Positions 33,801 to 47,240 are shown, counted from the first letter of the stretch. The stretch is DNA of 64,000 nt from Cervus elaphus (GCF_910594005.1 NW_025316722.1:310001-374000); one strand, 5' to 3'. Program-made: numbers and translations. Notes: generated by a model not told the origin, from the sequence alone.

Positions 33801-36800
33801 GGATTCAGACATCCTTTCATCTTGGGAGATGCAAGACGAGCCTGCATTCAAGTCACTGCAGGGATATCCAGCCTTATTTCGCGTCAGGGCATCGCGGTGT
33901 CCATTCCACTTGAGGCCGCAAACTCAGGGTCCCTCTCACATACCTAGAGCTGAGAGAAGCCTCCTCTTGAGGTGCTTGTGGTAAGGTGGTATTCCTCTGG
34001 AGTCGAAGCCAGGGACTAACCTCTCATCTCGAGTTGATTTTTGGCCCACGGAGCTCTTTCGTGTTGCTACAGTGACCTCAGGATCCCTCTAGCCTTGAAA
34101 CAGTGTTCTTGGGGTTTCTCTGGAGTGCCATGAAGGAAATCAAGGCTCCTTTCATGTGTGATGTGCAAGACGGAATTGCTCTGCACGCAGTGCAGGGGAA
34201 TCGGGCCTCATCTCGCGGCGAGGGGGAAGTCTCATGGTTTTTCTCGAGTTGCGGCGGGAACCTGGGGTATATTCTCGAGTTACGACGGGGATGGCCCTTC
34301 CACCCACGTGTTTCTTCAGCGACGTCAGGACTCCTGCCTAGTTGCGAGGGACAACTCTGGATTCTCCTCGAGGCTTGGCAGGGCAATTGGGACGCCTCTC
34401 CAGCTGAGGCGGGAGACCAAGTGTCCCTTTCCAAGTGCCACAGGAATCCTGGGACTCCTATCAAGTTTCACGAGGAGTCAGGCATCGTCTCCTTTGGAGG
34501 CACTGATCTCCGCGTACCTCTGGAGTTTTCAAAGGATGTGAGGCTATCGGTCGCGATGAGGTGGGGAACTAAGTCTTTCTCTGTGCTTTCCACAGGGAAT
34601 TCAGACATCCTTTCGTCCTGGGAGATGCAAGACGAGCCTGCATTGAAGTCACTGCAGGGATATCCGGCCTTATTTCGAGTCAGGGCATCGCGGTGTCCAT
34701 TCCACTTGAGGCCGCAAACTCAGGGTCCCTCTCACATACCTAGAGCTGAGAGAAGCCTCCTCTTGAGGTGCTTGTGGTAAGGTGGTATTCCTCTGGAGAC
34801 GAATGCAGGGACTAACCTCTCTTTTCGAGTTGATTTTTGGTCCACAGAGTTCTTTCGTGTTGCTACAGTGACCTCAGGAACCCTCTAGCCTTGAAACAGT
34901 GTTCTTGGGGTTTCTCTGGAGTGCCATCAAGGAAATCAAGGCTCCTTTCATGTGTGATGTGCAAGACGGAATTGCTCTGCACGCAGTACAGTGGAATCGG
35001 GCCTCATCTCGCATCGAGGGGGAAGTCTCATGGTTTTTCTCGAGTTGCGGCGGGAACCTGGGGTATATTCTCGAGTTACGAAGGGGATGACCCTTCCACC
35101 CACGTGTTTGTTCAGCCACGTCAGGACTCCTGCCTAGTTGCGAGGGACAACTCGGGATTCTCCTCGAGGCTTGGCAGGGCAATTGGAATGCCTCTCCAGC
35201 TGAGGCGGGAGACCAAGGGTCCCTTTCCACGTGCCACAAGAATCCTGGGACTCCTATCAAGTTTCACGAGGAGTCAGGCATCGTCTCCTTTGGAGGTACT
35301 GATCTCCGCGTACCTCTGGAGTTTTCAAAGGATGTGAGGCCTCCGGTCGCGATGAGGTGGGGAACTAAGTCTTTCTCTGTGCTTTCCACAGGGGATTCAG
35401 ACATCCTTTCGTCCTGGGAGATGCAAGACGAGCCTGCATTGAAGTCACTGCAAGGATATCCGGCCTTATTTCGAGTCAGGGCATCGCGGTGTCCATTCCA
35501 CTTGAGGCCGCAAACTCAGGGTCCCTCTCACATACCTAGAGCTGAGAGAAGCCTCCTCTTGAGGTGCTTGTCGTAAGGTGGTATTCCTCAGGAGTCGAAG
35601 CCAGGGACTAACCTCTCTTTTCGAGTTGATTCTTGGTCCATGGAGCTCTTTCTTGTTGCTACAGTGACCTCAGGATCCCTCTATCCTTGAAACAGTGTTC
35701 TTGGGGTTTCTCTGGAGTGCCATGAAGGAAATCAAGGCTCCTTTCATGTGTGATGTGCAACACAGAATTGCTCTGCACGCAGTGCAGGGGAATCGGGCCT
35801 CATCTCGCGGCGAGGGGGAAGTCTCATGGTTTTTCTCGAGTTGCGGCGGGAACCTGGGGTATATTCTCGAGTTACGATGGGGATGGCCCTTCCACCCACG
35901 TGTTTCTTCAGTGACGTCAGGACTCGTGCCTAGTTGCGAGGGACAACTCGGGATTCTCCTCGAGGCTTTGCAGGGCAATTGGGACGCCTCTCCAGCTGAG
36001 GCGGGAGACCAAGGGTCCCTTTCCAAGTGCCACAGGAATCCTGGGTCTCCTATCAAGTTTCACGAGGAGTCAGGCATCGTCTCCTTTGGAGGCACTGATC
36101 TCCGCATACCTCTGGAGTTTTCAAAGGATTTGAGGCCTCCTGTCGCGATGAGGTGGGGAACTAGGTCTTTCTCTGTGGTCTCCACAGGGGATTCAGACAC
36201 CCTTTCGTCTTGGGAGATGCAAGACGAGCCTGCATTCCAGTCACTGCAGGGATATCCGGCCTTATTTCGAGTCAGGGCATCGCGGTGTCCATTCCACTTG
36301 AGGCCGCAAACTCAGGGTCCCTCTCACATACCTAGAGCTGAGAGAAGCCTCCTCTTGAGGTGCTTGTGGTAAGGTGGTATTCCTCTGGAGTCGAAGCCAG
36401 GGACTAACCTCTCATCTCGAGTTGATTTTTGGTCCACGGAGCTCTTTCGTGTTGCTACAGTGACCTCAGGATCCCTCTAGCCTTGAAACAGTGTTCTTGG
36501 GGTTTCTCTGGAGTGCCATGAAGGAAATCAAGGCTCCTTTCATGTGTGATGTGAAACACAGAATTGCTCTGCACGCAGTGCAGGGGAATCGGGCCTCATC
36601 TCGCGGCGAGGGGGAAGTCTCATGGTTTTTCTCGAGTTGCGGCGGGAACCTGGGGTATATTCTCGAGTTACGACGGGGATGGCCCTTCCACACACGTGTG
36701 TGTTCAGCCACGTCAGGACTCCTGCCTAGTTGCGAGGGACAACTCGGGATTCTCCTCGAGGCTTGGCAGGGCAATTGGGACGCCTCTCCAGCTGAGGCGG

Positions 36801-37425
36801 GAGACCAAGTTTCCCTTTCTATGTGCCACAGGAATCCTGGGACTCCTATCAAGTTTCACGAGGAGTCAGGCATCGTCTCCTTTGGAGGCACTGATCTCCG
36901 CGTACCTCTGGAGTTTTCAAAGGATGTGAGGCTATCGGTCGCGATGAGGTGGGGAACTAAGTCTTTCTCTGTGCTTTCCACAGGGGATTCAGACATCCTT
37001 TCTTCCTGGGAGATGCAAGACGAGCCTGCATTGAAGTCACTGCAGGGATATCCGGCCTTATTTCGAGTCAGGGCATCGCGGTGTCCATTCCACTTGAGGC
37101 CGCAAACTCAGGGTCCCTCTCACATACCTAGAGCTGAGAGAAGCCTCCTCTTGAGGTGCTTGTGGTAAGGTGGTATTCCTCTGGAGACGAATCCAGGGAC
37201 TAACCTCTCTTTTCGAGTTGATTTTTGGTCCACAGAGTTCTTTCGTGTTGCTACAGTGACCTCAGGATCCCTCTAGCCTTGAAACAGTGTTCTTGGAGTT
37301 TCTCTTGAGTGCCATCAAGGAAATCAAGGCTCCTTTCATGTGTGATGTGCAAGACGGAATTGCTCTGCACGCAGTACAGGGGAATCGGGCCTCATATCGC
37401 ATCGAGTGGGAAGTCTCATGGTTTT
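27874..37425. repeat. Monomers M36-M47, classes A B C/B C/D A D A D A B/A C D/A
   Basis: Twelve monomers, exact spacing, with a run of A and D alternation (M40-M44). M42 and M44 are the other two class A monomers, with M1, that carry GGGAATTC and hence an EcoRI site (33005-33010 and 34597-34602). M41 reads TGTTAAGCC at about 31927, giving an in-frame TAA, and M45 reads GGGATGACCC at about 35087, giving TGA. M46 contains a perfect TGACGTCA. Confidence 0.84.
35912..35919. promoter_or_regulatory. Perfect CRE-like palindrome TGACGTCA in M46
   Basis: Class A monomers read GCGACGTCAGG and class B monomers GCCACGTCAGG here. In M46 the change to GTGACGTCAGG completes the CREB/ATF palindrome. It is probably a chance point mutation; no promoter context is seen. 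Confidence 0.3.
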
Positions 37426-38515
37426 TCTCGAGTTGCGGCGGGAACCTGGGGTATATTCTCGAGTTACGACGGGGATGGCCCTTCCACCCACGTGTTTGTT
37501 CAGCCACGTCAGGACTCCTGCCTAGTTGCGAGGGACAACTCGGGATTCTCCTCGAGGCTTTGCAGGGCAATTGGAACGCCTCTCCAGCTGAGGCGGGAGA
37601 CCAAGGGTCCCTTTCCACGTGCCACAAGAATCCTGGGACTCCTATCAAGTTTCACGAGGAGTCAGGCATCGTCTCCTTTGGAGGCACTGATCTCCGCGTA
37701 CCTCTGGAGTTTTCAAAGGATGTGAGGCCTCCGGTCGCGATGAGGTGGGGAACTAGGTGTTTCTCTGTGGTCTCCACAGGGGATTCAGACATCCTTTCTT
37801 CTTGGGAGATGCAAGACGAGCCTGCATTCAAGTCACGGCAGGGATATCCGGCCTTATTTCGAGTCAGGGCATCGCGGTGTCCATTCCACTTGAGGCCGCA
37901 AACTCAGGATCCCTTTCACATACCTAGAGCTGAGAGAAGCCTCCTCTTGAGGTGCTTGTGGTAAGGTGGTATTCCTCAGGAGTCGAAGCCAGGGACTAAC
38001 CTCTCATCTCGTGTTGATTCTTAGTCCACGGAGCTCTTTCGTGTTGCTACAGTGACCTCAGGATCCCTCCAGCCTTGAAACAGTGTTCTTGGGGTTTCTC
38101 TGGAGTGCCATCAAGGAAATCAAGGCTCCTTTCATGTGTGATGTGCACCACGGAGTTGTTCTGCACGCAGTGCAGGGGAATCGGGCCTCATCTCGCGGCG
38201 AGGGGGAAGTCTCATGGTTTTTCTCGAGTTGCGGCGGGAACCTGGGGTATATTCTCGAGTTACGACGGGGATGGCGCTTCCACCCACATGTTTCTTCAGC
38301 GACGTCATGACTCCTGCCTAGTTGCGAGGGACAACTCGGGATTCTCCTCGAGGCTTTGCAGGGCAATTGGGACGCCTCTCCAGCTGAGACGGGAGACCAA
38401 GGGTCCCTTTCCACGTGCCACAGGAATCCTGGGTCTCCTATCAAGTTTCACGAGGAGTCAGGCATCGTCTCCTTTGGAGGCACTGATCTCCGCATACCTC
38501 TGGAGTTTTCAAAGT
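37170..38515. repeat. Duplicated block, left copy (spacing 2,388 bp)
   Basis: Private marks repeated exactly three monomers downstream: TTCTTGGAGTTTCTCTTGAG (about 37288), CATATCGCATCGAGTGGG (about 37391), TCACGGCAGGG (about 37833), AGGATCCCTTTCACA (about 37906), GGAGTTGTTCTGC (about 38151) and ATGGCGCTTCC (about 38271). Similarity ends around 38,515, after which this copy reads CACATGGGATTCAGACATCC and the other reads the class C GACACCC. Confidence 0.86.
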
Positions 38516-41405
38516 ATTTGAGGCCTCCTGTCGCGATGAGGTGGGGAACTAGGTCTTTCTCTGTGGTCTCCACATGGGATTCAGACATCCTTTCATCTTG
38601 GGAGATGCAAGACGAGCCTGCATTGAAGTCACTGCAGGGATATCCAGCCTTATTTCGCGTCAGGGCATCGTGGTGTCCATTCCACTTCAGGCCGCAAACT
38701 CAGGGTCCCTCTCACATACCTAGAGCTGAGAGAAGCCTCCTCTTGAGGTGCTTGTGGTAAGGTGGTATTCCTCTGGAGTCGAAGCCAGGGACTAACCTCT
38801 CATCTCGAGTTGATTTTTGGCCCACGGAGCTCTTTCGTGTTGCTACAGTGACCTCAGGATCCCTCTAGCCTTGAAACAGTGTTCTTGGGGTTTCTCTGGA
38901 GTGCCATCAAGGAAATCAAGGCTCCTTTCATGTGTGATGTGCAAGACGGAATTGCTCTGCACACAGTGCAGGGGAATCGGGCCTCATCTCGCGGTGAGGG
39001 GGAAGTCTCATGGTTTCTCTCCAGTTGCGGCGGGAACCTGGGGTATATTCTCGAGTTACGACGGGGATGGCCCTTCCACCCACGTGTTTCTTCAGCGACG
39101 TCAGGACTCCTGCCTAGTTGCGAGGGACAACTCGGGATTCTCCTCGAGGCTTGGCAGGGCAATTGGGACGCCTCTCCAGCTGAGGCGGGAGACCAAGTGT
39201 CCCTTTCCAAGTGCCACAGGAATCCTGGGACTCCTATCAAGTTTCACGAGGAGTCAGGCATCGTCTCCTTTGGAGGCACAGATCTCCGCGTACCTCTGGA
39301 GTTTTCAAAGGATGTGAGGCTATCGGTCGCGATGAGGTGGGGAACTAAGTCTTTCTCTGTGCTTTCCACAGGGGATTCAGACATCCTTTCGTCCTGGGAG
39401 ATGCAAGACGAGCCTGCATTGAAGTCACTGCAGGGATATCCGGCCTTATTTCGAGTCAGGGCATCGCGGTGTCCATTCCACTTGAGGCCGCAAACTCAGG
39501 GTCCCTCTCACATACCTAGAGCTGAGAGAAGCCTCCTCTTGAGGTGCTTGTGGTAAGGTGGTATTCCTCTGGAGACGAATCCAGGGACTAACCTCTCTTT
39601 TCGAGTTGATTTTTGGTCCACAGAGTTCTTTCGTGTTGCTACAGTGACCTCAGGATCCCTCTAGCCTTGAAACAGTGTTCTTGGAGTTTCTCTTGAGTGC
39701 CATCAAGGAAATCAAGGCTCCTTTCATGTGTGATGTGCAAGACGGAATTGCTCTGCACGCAGTACAGGGGAATCGGGCCTCATATCGCATCGAGTGGGAA
39801 GTCTCATGGTTTTTCTCGAGTTGCGGCGGGAACCTGGGGTATATTCTCGAGTTACGACGGGGATGGCCCTTCCACCCACGTGTTTGTTCAGCCACGTCAG
39901 GACTCCTGCCTAGTTGCGAGGGACAACTCGGGATTCTCCTCGAGGCTTTGCAGGGCAATTGGAACGCCTCTCCAGCTGAGGCGGGAGACCAAGGGTCCCT
40001 TTCCACGTGCCACAAGAATCCTGGGACTCCTATCAAGTTTCACGAGGAGTCAGGCATCGTCTCCTTTGGAGGCACTGATCTCCGCGTACCTCTGGAGTTT
40101 TCAAAGGATGTGAGGCCTCCGGTCGCGATGAGGTGGGGAACTAGGTCTTTCTCTGTGGTCTCCACAGGGGATTCAGACATCCTTTCTTCTTGGGAGATGC
40201 AAGACGAGCCTGCATTCAAGTCACGGCAGGGATATCCGGCCTTATTTCGAGTCAGGGCATCGCGGTGTCCATTCCACTTGAGGCCGCAAACTCAGGATCC
40301 CTTTCACATACCTAGAGCTGAGAGAAGCCTCCTCTTGAGGTGCTTGTGGTAAGGTGGTATTCCTCAGGAGTCGAAGCCAGGGACTAACCTCTCATCTCGT
40401 GTTGATTCTTGGTCCACGGAGCTCTTTCGTGTTGCTACAGTGACCTCAGGATCCCTCTAGCCTTGAAACAGTGTTCTTGGGTTTTCTCTGGAGTGCCATC
40501 AAGGAAATCAAGGCTCCTTTCATGTGTGATGTGCAACACGGAGTTGTTCTGCACGCAGTGCAGGGGAATCGGGCCTCATCTCGCGGCGAGGGGGAAGTCT
40601 CATGGTTTTTCTCGAGTTGCGGCGGGAACCTGGGGTATATTCTCGAGTTACGACGGGGATGGCGCTTCCACCCACGTGTTTCTTCAGCGACATCAGGACT
40701 CCTGCCTAGTTGCGAGGGACAACTCTGGATTCTCCTCGAGGCTTTGCAGGGCAATTGGGACGCCTCTCCAGCTGAGACGGGAGACCAAGGGTCCCTTTCC
40801 ACGTGCCACAGGAATCCTGGGTCTCCTATCAAGTTTCACGAGGAGTCAGGCATCGTCTCCTTTGGAGGCACTGATCTCCGCATACCTCTGGAGTTTTCAA
40901 AGGATTTGAGGCCTCCTGTCGCGATGAGGTGGGGAACTAGGTCTTTCTCTGTGGTCTCCACAGGGGATTCAGACACCCTTTCGTCTTGGGAGATGCAAGA
41001 CGAGCCTGCATTTCAGTCACTGCAGGGATATCCGGCCTTATTTCGAGTCAGGGCATCGCGGTGTCCATTCCACTTGAGGCCGCAAACTCAGGGTCCCTCT
41101 CACATACCTAGAGCTGAGAGAAGCCTCCTCTTGAGGTGCTTGTGGTAAGGTGGTATTCCTCTGGAGTCGAAGCCAGGGACTAACCTCTCATCTCGAGTTG
41201 ATTTTTGGTCCACGGAGCTCTTTCGTGTTGCTACAGTGACCTCAGGATCCCTCTAGCCTTGAAACAGTGTTCTTGGGGTTTCTCTGGAGTGCCATGAAGG
41301 AAATCAAGGCTCCTTTCATGTGTGATGTGCAACACAGAATTGCTCTGCACGCAGTGCAGGGGAATCGGGCCTCATCTCGCGGCGAGGGGGAAGTCTCTTG
41401 GTTTT
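37426..41405. repeat. Monomers M48-M52, classes B C A B C
   Basis: M48 and M51 are nearly identical class B monomers sharing CATATCGCATCGAGTGGG before the unit, TCACGGCAGGG and AGGATCCCTTTCAC. M49 and M52 share GGAGTTGTTCTGCAC and GGCGCTTCCACCC. M50 between them is a class A monomer with no partner. M49 reads CGTCATGACTCC at about 38306, which puts TGA in the long + frame. Confidence 0.86.
39558..40903. repeat. Duplicated block, right copy (spacing 2,388 bp)
   Basis: Second copy of the block at 37,170. It differs from the left copy by a handful of bases, for example CTAGGTCTTTC for CTAGGTGTTTC near 40143, CAACTCTGG for CAACTCGGG near 40721, and TTGGGTTTTCTC near 40478. The intervening class A monomer M50 has no counterpart, so only part of a three-monomer period was copied or preserved. 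Confidence 0.86.
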
Positions 41406-44277
41406 TCTCGAGTTGCGGCGGGAACCTGGGGTATATTCTCGAGTTACGACGGGGATGGCCCTTCCACACACGTGTTTGTTCAGCCACGTCAGGACTCTTG
41501 CCTAGTTGCGAGACACAACTCGGGATTCTCCTCGAGGCTTGGCAAGGCAATTGGGACGCCTCTCCAGCTGAGGCGGGAGACCAAGGGTCCCTTTCCACGT
41601 GCCACAGGAATCCTGGGTCTCCTATCAAGTTTCACGAGGAGTCAGGCATCGTCTCCTTTGGAGGCACTGATCTCCGCGTACCTCTGGAGTTTTCAAAGGA
41701 TGTGAGGCCTCCGGTCGCGATGAGGTGGGGAACTAGGTCTTTCTCTGTGGTCTCCACAGGGGATTCAGACATCCTTTCATCTTGGGAGATGCAAGACGAG
41801 CCTGCATTCAAGTCACTGCAGGGATATCCAGCCTTATTTCGCGTCAGGGCATCGCGGTGTCCATTCCACTTTAGGCCGCAAACTCAGGGTCCCTCTCACA
41901 TACCTAGAGCTGAGAGAAGCCTCCTCTTGAGGTGCTTGTGGTAAGGTGGTATTCCTCTGGAGTCGAAGCCAGGGACTAACCTCTCATCTCGAGTTGATTT
42001 TTGGCCCACGGAGCTCTTTCGTGTTGCTACAGTGACCTCAGGATCCCTCTAGCCTTGAAACAGTGTTCTTGGGGTTTCTCTGGAGTGCCATCAAGGAAAT
42101 CAAGGCTCCTTTCATGTGTGATGTGCAAGACGGAATTGCTCTGCACGCAGTGCAGGGGAATCGGGCCTCATCTCGCGGCGAGGGGGAAGTCTCATGGTTT
42201 TTCTCGAGTTGCGGCGGGAACCTGGGGTATATTGTCGAGTTACGACGGGGATGGCCCTTCCACCCACGTGTTTCTTCAGCGACGTCAGGACTCCTGCCTA
42301 GTTGCGAGGGACAACTCTGGATTCTCCTCGAGGCTTGGCAGGGCAATTGGGACGCCTCTCCAGCTGAGGCGGGAGACCAAGTGTCCCTTTCCAAGTGCCA
42401 CAGGAATCCTGGGACTCCTATCAAGTTTCACGAGGAGTCAGGCATCGTCTCCTTTGGAGGCACTGATCTCCGCGTACCTCTGGAGTTTTCAAAGGATGTG
42501 AGGCTATCGGTCGTGATGAGGTGGGGAACTAAGTCTTTCTCTGTGCTTTCCACAGGGGATTCAGACATCCTTTCGTCCTGGGAGATGCAAGACGAGCCTG
42601 CATTGAAGTCACTGCAGGGATATCCAGCCTTATTTCGAGTCAGGGCATCGTGGTGTCCATTCCACTTGAGGCCGCAAACTCAGGGTCCCTCTCACATACT
42701 TAGAGCTCGGAGAAGCCTCCTCTTGAGGTGCTTGTGGTAAGGTGGTATTCCTCTGGAGACGAATCCAGGGACTAACCTCTCTTTTCGAGTTGATTTTTGG
42801 TCCACAGAATTCTTTCGTGTTGCTACAGTGACCTCAGGATCCCTCTAGCCTTGAAACAGTGTTCTTGGGGTTTCTCTGGAGTGCCATCAAGGAAATCAAG
42901 GCTCCTTTCATGTGTGATGTGCAAGACATAATTGCTCTGCACGCAGTACAGAGGAATCGGGCCTCATCTCGCATCGAGGGGGAAGTCTCATGGTTTTTCT
43001 CGAGTTGCGACGGGAACCTGGGGTATATTCTCGAGTTACGACCGGGATGGCCCTTCCACCCACGTGTTTGTTCAGCCACTTCAGGACTCCTGCCTAGTTG
43101 CGAGGGAGAACTCGGGATTCTCCTCGAGGCTTGGCAGGGCAATTGGAACGCCTCTCCAGCTGAGGCGGGAGACCAAGGGTCCCTTTCCACGTGCCACAAG
43201 TATCCTGGGACTCCTATCAAGTTTCACGAGGAGTCAGGCATCGTCTCCTTTGGAGGCACTGATCTCCGCGTACCTCTGGAGTTTTCAAAGGATGTGAGGC
43301 TTCCAGTCGCGATGAGGTGGGGAACTAGGTCTTTCTCTGTGGTCTCCACAGGGGATTCAGACACCCTTTCGTCTTGGGAGATGCAAGACGAGCCTGCATT
43401 CCAGTCACTGCAGGGATATCCGGCCTTATTTCGAGTCAGGGCATCGCGGTGTCCATTCCACTTGAGGCCGCAAACTCAGGGTCCCTCTCACATAACTAGA
43501 GCTGAGAGAAGCCTCCTCTTGAGGTGCTTTTGGTAAGGTGGTATTCCTCTGGAGTCGAAGCCAGGGACTAACCTCTCATCTCGAGTTGATTTTTGGCCCA
43601 CGGAGCTCTTTCGTGTGGCTACAGTGACCTCAGGATCCCTCTAGCCTTGAAACAGTGTTCTTGGGGTTTCTCTGGAGTGCCATCAAGGAAATCAAGGCTC
43701 CTATCATGTGTGATGTGCAACACGGAATTGCTCTGCACGCAGTGCAGGGGAATCGGGCCTCATCTCGCGGCGAGGGGGAAGTCTCATGGTTTTTCTCGAG
43801 TTGCGGCGGGAACCTGGGGTATATTGTCGAGTTACGACGGGGATGGCCCTTCCACCCACGTGTTTCTTCAGCGACGTCAGGACTCCTGCCTAGTTGCGAG
43901 GGACAACTCTGGATTCTCCTCGAGGCTTGGCAGGGCAATTGGGACGCCTCTCCAGCTGAGGCGGGAGACCAAGGGTCCCTTTCCACGTGCCACAAGAATG
44001 CTGGGACTCCTATCAAGTTTCACGAGGAGTCAGGCATCGTCTCCTTTGGAGGCACTGATCTCCGCGTACCTCTGGAGTTTTCAAAGGATGTGAGGCCTCC
44101 GGTCGCGATGAGGTGGGGAACTAGGTGTTTCTCTGTGGTCTCCACAGGGGATTCAGACATCCTTTCTTCTTGGGAGATGCAAGACGAGCCTGCCTTCAAG
44201 TCACTGCAGGGATATCCGGCCTTATTTCGAGTCAGGGCATCGCAGTGTCCATTCCACTTGAGGCCGCAAACTCAGGA

Positions 44278-44284
44278 TCCCTCA
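44278..44284. other. 2-bp deletion in M56
   Basis: GGATCCCTCTCACATACC is shortened to GGATCCCTCACATACC, a slip in a CT run. M56 is 794 bp. Confidence 0.92.
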
Positions 44285-46513
44285 CATACCTAGAGCTGAG
44301 AGAAGCCTCCTCTTGAGGTGCTTGTGGTAAGGTGGTATTCCTCTGGAGTCGAAGCCAGGGACTAACCTCTCATCTCATGTTGATTCTTGGTCCACGGAGC
44401 TCTTTCGTGTTGCTACAGTGACCTCAGGATCCCTCTAGCCTTGAAACAGTGTTCTTGGGGTTTCTCTGGAGTGCCATCAAGGAAATCAAGGCTCCTTTCA
44501 TGTGTGATGTGCAACACGGAATTGCTCTGCACGCAGTGCAGGGGAATCGGGCCTCATCTCGCGGCGAGGGGGAAGTCTCATGGTTTTTCTCGAGTTGCGG
44601 CGGGAACCTGGGGTATATTCTCGAGATACGACGGGGATGGCCCTTCCACCCACGTGTTTCTTCAGCGACGTCAGGACTCCTGCCTAGTTGCGAGGGACAA
44701 CTCGGGATTCTCCTCGAGGCTTTGCAGGGCAATTGGGACGCCTCTCCAGCTGAGGCGGGAGACCAAGTGTCCCTTTCCAAGTGCCACAGGTATCCTGGGA
44801 CTCCTATCAAGTTTCACGAGGGGTCAGGCATCGTCTCCTTTGGAGGCACTGATCTCCGCGTACCTCTGGAGTTTTCAAAGGATGTGAGGCTATCGGTCGC
44901 GATGAGGTGGGGAACTAAGTCTTTCTCTGTGCTTTCCACAGGGGATTCAGACATCCTTTCTTCTTGGGAGATGCAAGACGAGCCTGCATTGAAGTCACTG
45001 CAGGGATATCCGGCCTTATTTCGAGTCAGGGCATCGCGGTGTCCATTCCACTTGAGGCCGCAAACTCAGGGTCCCTCTCACATACCTAGAGCTGAGAGAA
45101 GCCTCCTCTTGAGGTGCTTGTGGTAAGGTGGTATTCCTCTGGAGACAAACCCAGGGACTAACCTCTCTTTTCGAGTTGATTTTTGGTCCACAGAGTTCTT
45201 TCGTGTTGCTACAGTGACCTCAGGATCCCTCTAGCCTTGAAACAGTGTTCTTGGGGTTTCTCTGGAGTGCCATCAAGGAAATCAAGGCTCCTTTCATGTG
45301 TGATGTGCAAGACGGAATTGCTCTGCACGCAGTACAGGGGAATCGGGCCTCATCTCGCATCGAGGGGGAAGTCTCATGGTTTTTCTCGAGTTGCGGCGGG
45401 AACCTGGGGTATATTCTCGAGTTACGACGGGGATGGCCCTTCCACCCACGTGTTTCTTCAGCCACGTCAGGACTCCTGCCTAGTTGCGAGGGACAACTCG
45501 GGATTCTCCTCGAGGCTTGGCAGGGCAATTGGAACGCCTCTCCAGTTGAGGCGGGAGACCAAGGGTCCCTTTCCACATGCCACAAGAATCCTGGGACTCC
45601 TATCAAGTTTCACGAGGAGTCAGGCATCGTCTCCTTTGGAGGCACTGATCTCCGCGTACCTCTGGAGTTTTCAAAGGATGTGAGGCCTCCGGTCGCGATG
45701 AGGTGGGGAACTAGGTGTTTCTCTGTGGTCTCCACAGGGGATTCAGACATCCTTTCTTCTTGGGAGATGCAAGACGAGCCTGCATTGAAGTCACTGCAGG
45801 GATATCCGGCCTTATTTCGAGTCAGGGCATCGCGGTGTCCATTCCACTTGAGGCCGCAAACTCAGGATCCCTCTCACATAACTAGAGCTGAGAGAAGCCT
45901 CCTCTTGAGGTGCTTGTGGTAAGGTGGTATTCCTCAGGAGTCGAAGCCAGGGACTAACCTCTCATCTCGTGTTGATTCTTGGTCCACGGAGCTCTTTCGT
46001 GTTGCAACAGTGACCTCAGGATCCCTCTAGCCTTGAAACAGTGTTCTTGGGGTTTCTCTGGAGTGCCATCAAGGAAATCAAGGCTCCTTTCATGTGTGAT
46101 GTGCAACACAGAATTGCTCTGCACGCAGTGCAGGGGAATCGGGCCTCATCTCGCGGCGAGGGGGAAGTCTCATGGTTTTTCTCGAGTTGCGGCGGGAACC
46201 TGGGGTATATTCTCGAGTTACGACGGGGATGGCCCTTCCACCCACGTGTTTCTTCAGCGACGTCAGGACTCCTGCCTAGTTGCGAGGGACAACTCGGGAT
46301 TCTCCTCGAGGCTTTGCAGGGCAATTGGGACGCCTCTCCAGCTGAGACGGGAGACCAAGGGTCCCTTTCCACGTGCCACAGGAATCCTGGGACTCCTATC
46401 AAGTTTCACGAGGAGTCAGGCATCGTCTCCTTTGGAGGCACTGATCTCCGCGTACCTCTGGAGTTTTCAAAGGATGTGAGGCCTCCGGTCGCGATGAGGT
46501 GGGGAACTAGGTC

Positions 46514-46521
46514 TTTCTTGT
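46514..46521. other. 1-bp deletion in M59
   Basis: TCTTTCTCTGTGG reads TCTTTCTTGTGG, one base short. M59 is 795 bp. The same deletion recurs in M65. Confidence 0.92.
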
Positions 46522-46699
46522 GGTCTCCATAGGGGATTCAGACATCCTTTCGTCTTGGGAGATGCAAGACGAGCCTGCATTCCAGTCACTGCAGGGATAT
46601 CCGGCCTTATTTCGAGTCAGGGCATCGCGGTGTCCATTCCACTTGAGGCCGCAAACTCAGGGTCCCTCTCACATACCTAGAGCTGAGAGAAGCCTCCTC

Positions 46700-47240
46700 T
46701 TGAGGTGCTTGTGGTAAGGTGGTATTCCTCTGGAGTCGAAGCCAGGGACTAACCTCTCATCTCGAGTTGATTTTTGGCCCACGGAGCTCTTTCGTGTTGC
46801 TACAGTGACCTCAGGATCCCTCTAGCCTTGAAACAGTGTTCTTGGGGTTTCTCTGGAGTGCCATCAAGGAAATCAAGGCTCCTTTCATGTGTGATGTGCA
46901 ACACAGAATTGCTCTGCACGCAGTGCAGGGGAATCGGGCCTCATCTCGCGGCGAGGGGGAAGTCTCATGGTTTTTCTCGAGTTGCGGCGGGAACCTGGGG
47001 TATATTCTCGAGTTACGACGAGGATGGCCCTTCCACCCACGTGTTTCTTCAGCGACCTCAGGACTCCTGCCTAGTTGCGAGACACAACTCGGGATTCTCC
47101 TCGAGGCTTTGCAGGGCAATTGGGACGCCTCTCCAGCTGAGACGGGAGACCAAGGGTCCCTTTCCACGTGCCACAGGAATCCTGGGTCTCCTATCAAGTT
47201 TCACGAGGAATCAGCCATCGTCTCCTTTGGAGGCACTGAT
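46700..47240. repeat. Duplicated segment, left copy (spacing 3,184 bp)
   Basis: Shares CAGCGACCTCAGG (about 47050) and GAGGAATCAGCCATCG (about 47205) with positions 3,184 bp (4 x 796) downstream in M64. Both combine the class A start with GAGACACAAC and GAGACGGG. Similarity breaks at CTCCACGTACC here against CTCCGCGTACC there, after which the left copy enters the 5,571-bp-spaced block. Confidence 0.62.
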
